A stretch of DNA of 64,000 nucleotides from contig JAJDCY010000023.1 in the NCBI GenBank assembly GCA_029260595.1, forward strand, positions 1-64,000, given 5' to 3'. This DNA is from Phycisphaeraceae bacterium (GTDB taxonomy: Bacteria; Planctomycetota; Phycisphaerae; Phycisphaerales; Phycisphaeraceae). A model generated the notes under the pieces. That model saw only the letters and a list, made by a program, of their open reading frames with translations, was not told the DNA's origin and did not search any database. A program made the position numbers and the translations under genes. This document shows, one piece after another, positions 16,788 through 23,481 of this stretch (positions are counted from its first letter, which is position 1; every line of letters begins with the position of its first letter).

Positions 16788-17121
16788 TTTGGCGGCAGTC
16801 TTGGTGAGAATGGTATTGGCATATCCAGGCGTGATTTTAGAGAAATTACCAGCGGTATATTGGGCAGACCACTCGGTTCAGGGTGTCGGCGTGCGGATAC
16901 CCGCGATATTCGTGGCCCAGGCTGCAACCCGCCTTGGGTGAGCGATGTTCCGCCCACTGTGTAACTACCGTCATATCGCTGTGGAACGTACGGCCAGGGC
17001 CGTTGCTGACGATTCGTGAGTTAGTATGTCCTGTCTGTTAAAGCAGTAACGGGCCTTGCGGGCAACCTGGCTGACAAGGCGAAAAAATAAGTAATTTTTT
17101 TTAAAAAAAATGGATTTACCC

Positions 17122-17150
17122 TTGGCGCACAGGGTACCTGCTGCTATTCT
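17122..17150 (+). promoter_or_regulatory. Promoter of PEP-CTERM gene 2
   Basis: TTGGCG, 17 bases, TATTCT. Upstream is an A/T-tract resembling an UP element. A direct repeat GGTACCTGC lies in the spacer and again about 46 bases downstream, a possible operator pair. Confidence 0.55.
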
Positions 17151-17241
17151 TAAGCAGGAGTTTCAGAGGAGAGAAATCGGTACCTGCCTGAGTTCCGCTG
17201 GCTTGGATTCCCTCTGCTTAGTGTTACAACGTTGTGTATGT

Positions 17242-17258
17242 CCCCCCCCCCCTTTTTT
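17242..17258 (+). repeat. C11T6 homopolymer tract in 5' leader
   Basis: Eleven C then six T, ending about six bases before the Shine-Dalgarno AGGAG of the PEP-CTERM gene. Long C runs are prone to slippage. Confidence 0.8.
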
Positions 17259-17274
17259 ACAGGAGTGTTGAGAG

Positions 17275-18132
17275 ATGAGTGAACGTGCGTCATTGGCTGA
17301 ACTTAAGGCCAAAAGTGAATTGGTGTTGAAGGGTGTGTTGAGCAACACCCGGATGGCCGCGGCGGCAGCGATGCTGGTGCCGTTGGGGTCGATCGGGGCC
17401 GGGGATGTGCAGGCCATGTCGGCATCGCATATCGACGCGAACGCCCCGGTGCAGAACACGCCGGGCGTGTATTCGTACACCTTCACGGTGTATAACGATT
17501 CAGTGTCCTATGGGTATGGCGAGGCTTTTCTCAGCGACAATATTGAAGAAATCGCTGACCCGCCGGGTCCCGGGATCCACCTGGTGGACTGGGAGCTGCC
17601 GCTGTTCGAACCGATCACTGATCTGAACAACACGTTTGTCCGCAACATCGGGCTGCCGGAAAACTGGGATGTTGAGCTGGTCGAATACGATGTTGAAGAG
17701 ATGGATAGCACGACAGCAGAGGCGTACGAATACTACAATTGGGAAAACAGTTATGACCCAAACGAAGACCCGTTCCACGGTGTGAACTACGACGGGAACG
17801 ACTTCCTGACGCCGACGAAGATTTTGCACTTCTTCTCGACGTTCGATGAGTTCGGCAACCCGCACAACCCGATCCTCGAGGGTGATCCCAACGGGCTGGT
17901 GTTCACGTTTGACAGCGATTACGCGGGGACGAACTCGCCGTATATCGCCAGCTTCTTCTTTGTGCCGCCAGCCATCGGCGACCCGCCGTCGCCGCTCGCC
18001 GGTGCGCCCCTCACGCCGAACCACCCGAACTTTGTCGCACCGCCGGTGGACGGGGTTCCCGAGCCGGCGACGGCTGGGTTGGCCGCGATGGGCATTTTGG
18101 CGACGCTCACCGGATTGAAGCGCCGCCGCTAA
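17275..18132 (+). CDS. PEP-CTERM secreted/surface protein 2
   Basis: A 285-aa protein with an unusual N-terminus (MSERASLAELKAKSELVLKG) before the hydrophobic signal segment MAAAAAMLVPLGSIGAGDVQA, and a C-terminal sorting signal VPEPATAGLAAMGILATLTG followed by LKRRR. The mature part begins with beta-rich sequence (NTPGVYSYTFTVYNDS) and is very acidic, rich in Asp, Glu, Asn and Tyr. Its function is unknown; the C-terminal signal predicts exosortase processing at the surface. AGGAG at 17260-17264 supports the ATG at 17275. An intrinsic terminator follows at 18178-18214, so the gene is monocistronic. Confidence 0.82.
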   Translation: MSERASLAELKAKSELVLKGVLSNTRMAAAAAMLVPLGSIGAGDVQAMSASHIDANAPVQNTPGVYSYTFTVYNDSVSYGYGEAFLSDNIEEIADPPGPGIHLVDWELPLFEPITDLNNTFVRNIGLPENWDVELVEYDVEEMDSTTAEAYEYYNWENSYDPNEDPFHGVNYDGNDFLTPTKILHFFSTFDEFGNPHNPILEGDPNGLVFTFDSDYAGTNSPYIASFFFVPPAIGDPPSPLAGAPLTPNHPNFVAPPVDGVPEPATAGLAAMGILATLTGLKRRR

Positions 18133-18177
18133 AAGAGCGTTGGGCGGGTGGCCGCCTGACTTGATTGTGATTTTAAT

Positions 18178-18214
18178 ACGGCGTCGAGCGTGGGCTCGGC
18201 GCCGTTTTTTTTTT
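18178..18214 (+). terminator. Intrinsic terminator after PEP-CTERM gene 2
   Basis: Stem ACGGCG...CGCCGT with inner CGAGC/GCTCG pairing, loop GTGG, followed by an uninterrupted run of T. A textbook Rho-independent terminator. Confidence 0.85.
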
Positions 18215-18233
18215 GCGGCGTCGAACGATCATC

Positions 18234-18246
18234 TATACTTGGCCGA
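18234..18246 (+). promoter_or_regulatory. -10 box placed for a leaderless transcript
   Basis: TATACT at 18234-18239 ends six bases before the ATG of the glycosyltransferase. There is no Shine-Dalgarno sequence, so transcription probably starts at or next to the A of the start codon. Confidence 0.4.
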
Positions 18247-19526
18247 TGCGCATCCTGCTGGCTGTTCATAATTATTACAACGACCCGATCACCGGGGCGA
18301 TGCACGCCGTGCGCACGGCGATGAAGTGGTTAGCCGAGGCGGGGAATTCGTGTCGGGCGCTGTCGACCGTGCGGATGGACACGGGCGCGGACCTGAGGCC
18401 GATCGAGCACCTGGGCAAACTGGGGATCGAGCTGCGCAAGCCGGGGCGCGGGATGCGGGTGGTCAAGAAGGGCGGGCGTGTGCGGCGGGTGCCGGTGGAT
18501 CGCAAGGGGGCGGGGGCGAAGCCGGTGCTGCGGTACAGCGTAGACGGGGTCGACGTCACGCTGCTTGAGACGCGGCACAACGATGTTCAAGAGCCAGACC
18601 ACGAGGAGAACCGGTGGTTTCTCGATACGCTCGACCGGCTGATCAAGGAGGAGCCGCCGGACGTTTTATTCGGGTACGGGACGCACCCGGTGGTGCCGGC
18701 TGCGTTCAAGGCCGCGCGGGCCAGGGGGATCGCGACGGTGGTGAGCCTTCAGAACGAGGGATTTGAACTGCCGGGGTATTTTCGCGATGTTGACCGGGTG
18801 GTGACGTGCAGCAAGTTTCTTAGCGGGTTGTACCGCGAGCGGATCGGGCTGGTGAGCACGCCGCTGGCGCCGGCGTTGGACTGGTCGCAGATCGAGGCGC
18901 CGGTGGAGTCGCGTGGGTTCGTGACGTTTGTGAATCCGTTGCGGCGTAAGGGGGCGGCGGTGTTCGCGCGGGTGGCGGATATCCTGGGGGCGACGCGGCC
19001 TGACATCCCGATGCTGGTGGTGCAGTCGGCGGGCAGCGCGTCGATGCTGAACAGCGTGCCGGGGATCGACTTTACGAAATACCCGCAGATCATGGCGTGC
19101 CCGGCGGTGGATACGCCGGGGGAGTTTTTGGCGCTGACGAAGGTTTTGATGGCGCCGTCGGTGTGGGCCGAGCCGTTCGGGCGGGTCGCGGCCGAGGCGA
19201 TGATCAACGGGATCCCGCCGCTGGTGAGCGACCGCGGTGGGTTGCCGGAGGCGGTCGGGGGCGACGAGTCGCAGGGCGGGGGCGGGCGCGTGCTGCCGGT
19301 GCCGGACTGGCTGGATGAACGGTCGATCAAGCTGGTCAGTGAGGCCGAGGCGGCGCCGTGGGTCGAGGCGATCTGTGAGTTGTGGGACGACGCGGGGGCG
19401 TATCAGCGGTTGTCGGATCGGGCGAAGGCGCTTGCGGTGGAGTTGTACAGCGAGCAGGTGTTGCGGCCACAGTATGTGGAGCAGTTCACGTCGGTGACGG
19501 CGGGGAGTTGTGTGTTGGAGGACTAG
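18246..19526 (+). CDS. Glycosyltransferase, GT4-like (GT-B fold)
   Basis: Transfers a sugar from a nucleotide donor; the substrate cannot be told. The 426-aa protein has an N-terminal Rossmann start (MRILLAVHNYYNDPITGAMHAV), a basic insertion near residues 60-95, and the C-terminal donor-binding signature EPFGRVAAEAMINGIPPLVSDRG at about 307-330, in which the EPFG and the EA dipeptide are the conserved family positions. Start at ATG 18246. It converges with the GT2 gene, the two stop codons overlapping by 4 bp (19523-19526), which gives a small cell-surface polysaccharide pair. Confidence 0.85.
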   Translation: MRILLAVHNYYNDPITGAMHAVRTAMKWLAEAGNSCRALSTVRMDTGADLRPIEHLGKLGIELRKPGRGMRVVKKGGRVRRVPVDRKGAGAKPVLRYSVDGVDVTLLETRHNDVQEPDHEENRWFLDTLDRLIKEEPPDVLFGYGTHPVVPAAFKAARARGIATVVSLQNEGFELPGYFRDVDRVVTCSKFLSGLYRERIGLVSTPLAPALDWSQIEAPVESRGFVTFVNPLRRKGAAVFARVADILGATRPDIPMLVVQSAGSASMLNSVPGIDFTKYPQIMACPAVDTPGEFLALTKVLMAPSVWAEPFGRVAAEAMINGIPPLVSDRGGLPEAVGGDESQGGGGRVLPVPDWLDERSIKLVSEAEAAPWVEAICELWDDAGAYQRLSDRAKALAVELYSEQVLRPQYVEQFTSVTAGSCVLED

Positions 19527-20797
19527 GCCGGGGGGTCGGCCGGGATCATCAGGTTCATTTCGACGAGTTGTTCTAGCAGCAGGAGGATGCGGTAGCGCTG
19601 CTGGCCGAACAGCGGGTTGTACATCGGGCCGGACTCGAGGAACTGGGCGACGTTGTCCGGGCGTCCTTCGATGGTGGGGCTGGGGATGGGTGGCGGGTCG
19701 AGTGGGTCAGTGGCGGGGTTGTTCGTTGTGAGTAGAGCGTCGAGTGCGGCGGTGGCGGTGGTGATGTTGACGCCGTGGTCGTCGGTGTGGTGTTTCCAGG
19801 CGATGCGCCGCCAGAGGATTTGGCAGACCCAGCGTGCTGTGAACTCGTGGAACGCGGCTTCGGGAAGCATCTGGACGGCGGTGAGGGTTTTGGCTTGGGG
19901 TTCGGTCAGGGCGACGGGGTGGTCACGGTCGCGATTGAGGACGGCGAAGGGTGCGCCGTTGGGGCGTTCGATGGAGAGGGGTGGGGCTTTGTAGAGTGCG
20001 GTGCTCTGGTTGAGCAGGTGGTGCTTACGCCTGTCCGATTTGATTGAGTCGCCGGTTGCGGAAGCGTCGGCCTGCTCGGCGAGGAGTTTGAATTGGCGGG
20101 CGACGTTGGCTGCGCGGGTGGGTATCGGTGCGGCTTTGCTGATCTGATCGTCGGACCAACTGTTGTAGATGGACTCGCTGTCGGGGACGTAGAGGAAGGG
20201 GATGTCGACGGCGGCGGCGGCGGTGGAGAAGTATTGGCGGTCCTGCTCGGCGGTGGTGTTGGGGTTCCAGGCGTTGAGTTGTTCGAGTTGATCGGCAGCG
20301 GTGCGGCGTAGGAGGTAGGCCGCGGGTGGTCGCCAGTGTCCGGCAAGGAGTTGGGTGAGGTAGTCGTCGTATTGGGTTGAGCGGAAGAAGGCTTGTTGGG
20401 TGATCTGCCCGGCTTTGTAGAAGCGCCAGTACCAGTCGCCGTAGGCGATCATGGCTTGCGGGGCGGCGGTGAGTGCGGCGAGTTGGTTGGCGATTTTGTT
20501 GGGGGCGATCAGGTCGTCGGCGTCCAGCCATTGGATGAAGTCGCCGTTGGCGAGTGACAGGCCGTGGCGGCGGGCGTGGTTGGCGCCCTGCTCGGGGCAA
20601 TCCGTGATGTGGATGGGGTGGCGGGCGGAACTGGAGAGTGTGCGCGCGGTTTGGAGGCTGGTGTCGGTCGAGTTGTTGTCGACGAGGATGATTTCGATGT
20701 GGGGGTGGGTCTGGGCGAGGCAGCTACGCAGGCAGGGGCCGATCATGGGCTCGGCGTTGTGGCAGGGGATGATGATGGAGGCTGTGGGCGCGGGCAT
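19523..20797 (-). CDS. Glycosyltransferase family 2
   Basis: A GT-A enzyme that uses a nucleotide sugar and a metal ion. The 424-aa protein has the GT2 N-terminus (ASIIIPCHNAEPMIGPCLRS), the ILVDNNSTD motif, the DXD-type metal site WLDADD (about residues 93-98) and a typical acceptor region. The C-terminal half is unusual and unassigned; it ends in Pro/Leu-rich sequence. No membrane helices are apparent, so it is probably cytosolic or peripheral. Its acceptor (lipid, protein or polysaccharide) is unknown. It converges with the GT4-like gene. Confidence 0.85.
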   Translation of the reverse strand: MPAPTASIIIPCHNAEPMIGPCLRSCLAQTHPHIEIILVDNNSTDTSLQTARTLSSSARHPIHITDCPEQGANHARRHGLSLANGDFIQWLDADDLIAPNKIANQLAALTAAPQAMIAYGDWYWRFYKAGQITQQAFFRSTQYDDYLTQLLAGHWRPPAAYLLRRTAADQLEQLNAWNPNTTAEQDRQYFSTAAAAVDIPFLYVPDSESIYNSWSDDQISKAAPIPTRAANVARQFKLLAEQADASATGDSIKSDRRKHHLLNQSTALYKAPPLSIERPNGAPFAVLNRDRDHPVALTEPQAKTLTAVQMLPEAAFHEFTARWVCQILWRRIAWKHHTDDHGVNITTATAALDALLTTNNPATDPLDPPPIPSPTIEGRPDNVAQFLESGPMYNPLFGQQRYRILLLLEQLVEMNLMIPADPPA

Positions 20798-20870
20798 GGG
20801 TGTGAGTGTGTGTTGGTGCGCTTAGGAGTGTAGCGTGGTTGGCGGGGGTGCATTTGCAGCCGTAGTAGAA

Positions 20871-20894
20871 CACTGACAAGGGGGCTTGTCAGTG
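20871..20894. repeat. Hairpin repeat, CACTGACAAG/CTTGTCAGTG type
   Basis: Loop GGGG, tail GTGCCCAGG. First of three adjacent repeats of different families (20871, 20912 and 20953). Confidence 0.75.
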
Positions 20895-20911
20895 GTGCCC
20901 AGGGGGAAGGG

Positions 20912-20936
20912 ACATGGGCAAACGAGCTTGCCGATG
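20912..20936. repeat. Worn hairpin repeat, ACATGGGCAAAC type
   Basis: Copy of the 4351-4376 hairpin with several mismatches in the right arm (GCTTGCCGATG). Confidence 0.5.
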
Positions 20937-20952
20937 CCAGCCGGAGGCGGGT

Positions 20953-20969
20953 GGTGGGCGGTGCCCGCC
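20953..20969. repeat. Hairpin repeat, GGTGGGC/GCCCGCC type
   Basis: Same tail CTACGGGGA as 2446-2462. The three repeats occupy the gap between the GT2 gene and msrA. Confidence 0.65.
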
Positions 20970-21010
20970 CTACGGGGAGCCGCCAGTGGCACGGGGAGTC
21001 GGCCAGGTTT

Positions 21011-21700
21011 TTAGGGTTCGGGTTTGAGTTGGTTGGGGAATTTGGTGCGGGTTTTTTGGATCTTGGGTTGAGCTTGTTGGCTGATGTAGCCGTCGTTGGG
21101 GTTGCGTCGGGCGTAGTCCTGGTGGTAGGCCTCGGCGATGAAGAACTCGTTGAGCGGTTCGAGGGTGGTGACGATGGGGGCGTCGAAGAGTTTGGCGTCT
21201 TCGAGTTGGAGGATGTAGGACTGGGCGACGGATTTTTGTTCGTCGGTTTCGTAGAAGATGGCCGAGCGGTACTGGCGGCCGGAATCGGGGCCCTGGCGGT
21301 TGAGCTGGGTGGGGTTGTGGGCGACGGTGAAGAAGATTTTGAGCAGTTGGCCGTAGGTGATGGTGTTGGGGTCGTAGGTGATGCGGATGGCTTCTGCGTG
21401 GGCGGTGGTGCCGGAACAGACGGCCTGGTAGTTGGCCGTGGAGGGCTTGCCGCCGGTGTAGCCGGAGACGACATCGGTGACGCCGGCGAGTTGTTCGAAG
21501 ACGGCTTCGGTGCACCAGAAGCAGCCGCCTGCGAAGATGGCGGATTGGGTGGGTTGGTCGGGTGTGGGGGTGATGTCGGCGGCGGGGTCGGGGACGGTTT
21601 TGGGGTCGAGCCCGGGTCGGCCACAGGCCATCCCGGCGAATGACATGAGAAGCATGATGAGGGCTCCGGGGGTTGCGTAGGGTTGGGTCAGGTGGCGCAT
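21011..21700 (-). CDS. msrA: Peptide methionine sulfoxide reductase A, lipoprotein form
   Basis: Reduces methionine-S-sulfoxide in oxidised proteins. In the 229-aa protein the N-terminus MRHLTQPYATPGALIMLLMS leads to the lipobox GMAC with Cys26, so the enzyme is exported and membrane-anchored; a Pro/Thr/Asp-rich linker follows. The catalytic motif FAGGCFWC has the reactive C60, and YTGGKP, HAEAIRITYDP and GRQYRSAIFYE are all family signatures. ATG 21700 starts the signal peptide; the longer frame upstream crosses a hairpin repeat and is not real. No MsrB is adjacent. Confidence 0.93.
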   Translation of the reverse strand: MRHLTQPYATPGALIMLLMSFAGMACGRPGLDPKTVPDPAADITPTPDQPTQSAIFAGGCFWCTEAVFEQLAGVTDVVSGYTGGKPSTANYQAVCSGTTAHAEAIRITYDPNTITYGQLLKIFFTVAHNPTQLNRQGPDSGRQYRSAIFYETDEQKSVAQSYILQLEDAKLFDAPIVTTLEPLNEFFIAEAYHQDYARRNPNDGYISQQAQPKIQKTRTKFPNQLKPEP

Positions 21701-21794
21701 GGTGGATGATACGTCGGTGCGTGGCGGGTGGTTCGGGACGGGGCGAGTGGTTCGGGACGGGGTGGGGTTGGCGGGCGATCGATCGATCGATCGA

Positions 21795-21818
21795 CACTGA
21801 CAAGCGGACTTGTCAGTG
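21795..21818. repeat. Hairpin repeat, CACTGACAAG/CTTGTCAGTG type
   Basis: Loop CGGA, tail CCACCCGGCGG; preceded by a short (GATC) run at 21777-21792. Confidence 0.75.
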
Positions 21819-21840
21819 CCACCCGGCGGCAGGGTGATCG

Positions 21841-22059
21841 CTACTGGAAGCTGCCGAGTAGGAATGGGCCGGTGACGAGGATGAGTGCAACGGCGATCAG
21901 AGCCAAGGGGCTGGCGATCACGTAGGGGCTGACCATCAGGGCAAGGCCGGCGAAGACGTGGACGAGCTTCTGCATGTTCTTGCCGTAGATGAGCATGCCC
22001 ATGCCGAACGAGCCGCAGAGGATCGAGATGTAGAGGCTGTTGGCGTCGAGTGCTTCCAT
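21841..22059 (-). CDS. Small two-helix membrane protein
   Basis: The 72-aa protein has two hydrophobic helices: LYISILCGSFGMGMLIYG near the start, and a second long hydrophobic stretch, ALMVSPYVIASPLALIAVA, running to near the C-terminus, with a KNMQKL charged loop between. Similar short proteins are widespread in bacteria as conserved unknowns, sometimes loosely labelled amino acid transport proteins, but I see nothing that proves a transport role. GGGAG stands about 10 bases upstream of the ATG on the minus strand. It is followed by msrA on the same strand after a repeat. Confidence 0.6.
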   Translation of the reverse strand: MEALDANSLYISILCGSFGMGMLIYGKNMQKLVHVFAGLALMVSPYVIASPLALIAVALILVTGPFLLGSFQ

Positions 22060-22289
22060 CGGGTGACAACTCCCATTCTTCGATGGGTTATTGGGGTCGT
22101 GGCTGTTCGGCCGTGTCGCCGGGTGTCTGCCGGGTGCCCGCTGGGTTTCAGGTGCGGCGACAGGGGTATTATCGAACGGTTCGGGGGTGTGATTTACGGG
22201 GGTTTGGGCGGGGAGAGTGTTGGAGTCGGCTGTGAGGGGCTGTGGGGGCGTTTGCGGCGGAAATATCGAGCGAAAATTCGGAAAAAGGC

Positions 22290-22317
22290 TTGTCAGATCG
22301 GGTGTTTGTGGTACAAT
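22290..22317 (+). promoter_or_regulatory. Promoter of PEP-CTERM gene 3
   Basis: TTGTCA, 16 bases, TACAAT, close to the sigma-70 consensus and in a locally AT-rich setting. Confidence 0.6.
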
Positions 22318-22458
22318 AGTTGTTGGATCGAGAGAAACCCGCCGGAATACCCCTTGGTGCCCCCGGATTGTGCCTCGCTTGCCTCGGATTCAGGATTAAC
22401 CCGCGTAGTAACCGGCCCTAGTAACCCGCCTTGAGGCTGTTTCCATTGTGATTAGTTG

Positions 22459-22476
22459 ACCGGTTTTTCCGGTTTT
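22459..22476 (+). other. Attenuator-like small hairpin in leader
   Basis: ACCGG, loop TTTTT, CCGGT, then TTT. A weak terminator-like element inside the leader of PEP-CTERM gene 3. Confidence 0.3.
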
Positions 22477-22491
22477 GAAGTGGCTTTTCGT

Positions 22492-22520
22492 GATCCCGTG
22501 CCGCTGTGGGTGCGGGGATC
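22492..22520 (+). other. Leader hairpin before the ribosome-binding site
   Basis: GATCCCG pairs with CGGGGATC with one bulge, extended by inner TGCC/GGGTG pairs, about eleven pairs in all. It ends about 20 bases before the AAGGAGG. Confidence 0.4.
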
Positions 22521-22552
22521 GGATTTAAGTGTCTAGATAAGGAGGCGATCGG

Positions 22553-23359
22553 ATGATGAATCGTAGAAATGTACTGGGTTGTTTGGTGGGATTGGTTGGG
22601 CTGGGGCTGGCGTCGCCGGCGTCGGCGGTGATCCATGACGTGACGGTCGATGGGCCGGACGCGATCTTTCTGGCGGGGCGGACGGATGTGGTGATTCCGG
22701 ATCCGGCGCTGCCGTGGACGGGTCCCGGGACGCATTTGGGACGCCATGGGGCTCCAACCCCTGAAGAAGCAAAAGAAAGCCTGCCGCCATCAATCCCTGT
22801 GATGGGTGGTGACGTGGTCAAGGTGCTGGACCCGGCGATTGGTGGGATTAACTTTTTCAACGGTTTCGGGCCTGCGTTTTTCGGCCCGGAAGGCGCCGCG
22901 GCAAGCAGTGACCTGACCGCGCTCGACGGCATCAGTGGGTACAAGGGCACAGAAGGTGCGCTGGCGGCGGTGTTCCTGGATGACTCAATCCCGTCGGCGG
23001 GTCCGGCCCCGGCGACCTTGGATTTTATCCCGGTGGCGGCCAGGGATTACCTGTCGCTGACGCCGCTGCTGAACCAGGTGTTCTTCGTCGGCAATGGTGA
23101 GACCAGCGGCGGCGTGGCGCAGATGTTCACGGCGCCGGCGGGTGCGACGCGGCTGTTCTTCGGGATCCCCGATGGGTTCGGCTTCGGCGGTGACCCGGGT
23201 GCGTATGACGACAACGACGGGTCGTACGAGATCCGCGTTGGCGTGAACGAGGACCCGCGTGTGCCCGGGACGCCCAACCGTGCGGTGCCCGAGCCTCTCA
23301 CGGCGAGCCTGGCCGGGATGGCGCTGGCGGGGATGGCGTTGGCGACGCGTCGTCGTTGA
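22553..23359 (+). CDS. PEP-CTERM secreted/surface protein 3
   Basis: A 268-aa protein with a signal peptide (VLGCLVGLVGLGLASPASA) and a C-terminal VPEPLTASLAGMALAGMALA followed by TRRR, the PEP-CTERM signal. The mature part has beta-rich, Gly/Asp-rich sequence; the segment FVGNGETSGGVAQMFTAPAG ... FFGIPDGFGFGGDPGAYDDNDGSYEIRV resembles the C-terminal part of lectin-like PEP-CTERM exported proteins, with a likely Ca2+-binding acidic loop (inference). AAGGAGG at 22540-22546 precedes the double ATG; I take the first. A strong terminator follows at 23381-23410. Confidence 0.85.
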   Translation: MMNRRNVLGCLVGLVGLGLASPASAVIHDVTVDGPDAIFLAGRTDVVIPDPALPWTGPGTHLGRHGAPTPEEAKESLPPSIPVMGGDVVKVLDPAIGGINFFNGFGPAFFGPEGAAASSDLTALDGISGYKGTEGALAAVFLDDSIPSAGPAPATLDFIPVAARDYLSLTPLLNQVFFVGNGETSGGVAQMFTAPAGATRLFFGIPDGFGFGGDPGAYDDNDGSYEIRVGVNEDPRVPGTPNRAVPEPLTASLAGMALAGMALATRRR

Positions 23360-23380
23360 GGTATTGATTGAATTGAATGA

Positions 23381-23410
23381 GCGGAGCGGCGTGTGCCGCT
23401 CCGCTTTTTT
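23381..23410 (+). terminator. Intrinsic terminator after PEP-CTERM gene 3
   Basis: GCGGAGCGGC, loop GTGT, GCCGCTCCGC, then six T. A perfect 10-bp stem. Confidence 0.9.
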
Positions 23411-23481
23411 GTGCGCCCGCCCTACCGCTGTCGCGGCGGTTACTTGCTTCGATCGGCGTACCGCATCAGACTCTTGCCGCT

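Larger units (their letters stand above)
16788..17274. other. Non-coding, AT-rich control region of PEP-CTERM gene 2
   Basis: The first half shows no feature. At 17053-17081 GCCTTG and CAAGGC form a stem, followed by A-rich DNA and a T8A8 palindrome (17095-17110). The promoter is at 17122-17150 and the 5' leader carries a C11T6 tract. The 9-mer GGTACCTGC occurs twice (17133-17141 and 17179-17187), one copy in the promoter spacer. Confidence 0.55.
22060..22552. other. Promoter and long leader of PEP-CTERM gene 3
   Basis: The first 230 bases show no feature. A good promoter lies at 22290-22317. The leader of roughly 230 bases has a small hairpin with T-run (22459-22476) and a stable hairpin (22492-22520) just before the Shine-Dalgarno AAGGAGG (22540-22546). 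Confidence 0.55.

Noticed and set aside
21777-21792. GATC tandem run as a replication origin or methylation cluster
   Set aside because: Only about four units, no DnaA boxes, and it abuts a hairpin repeat.
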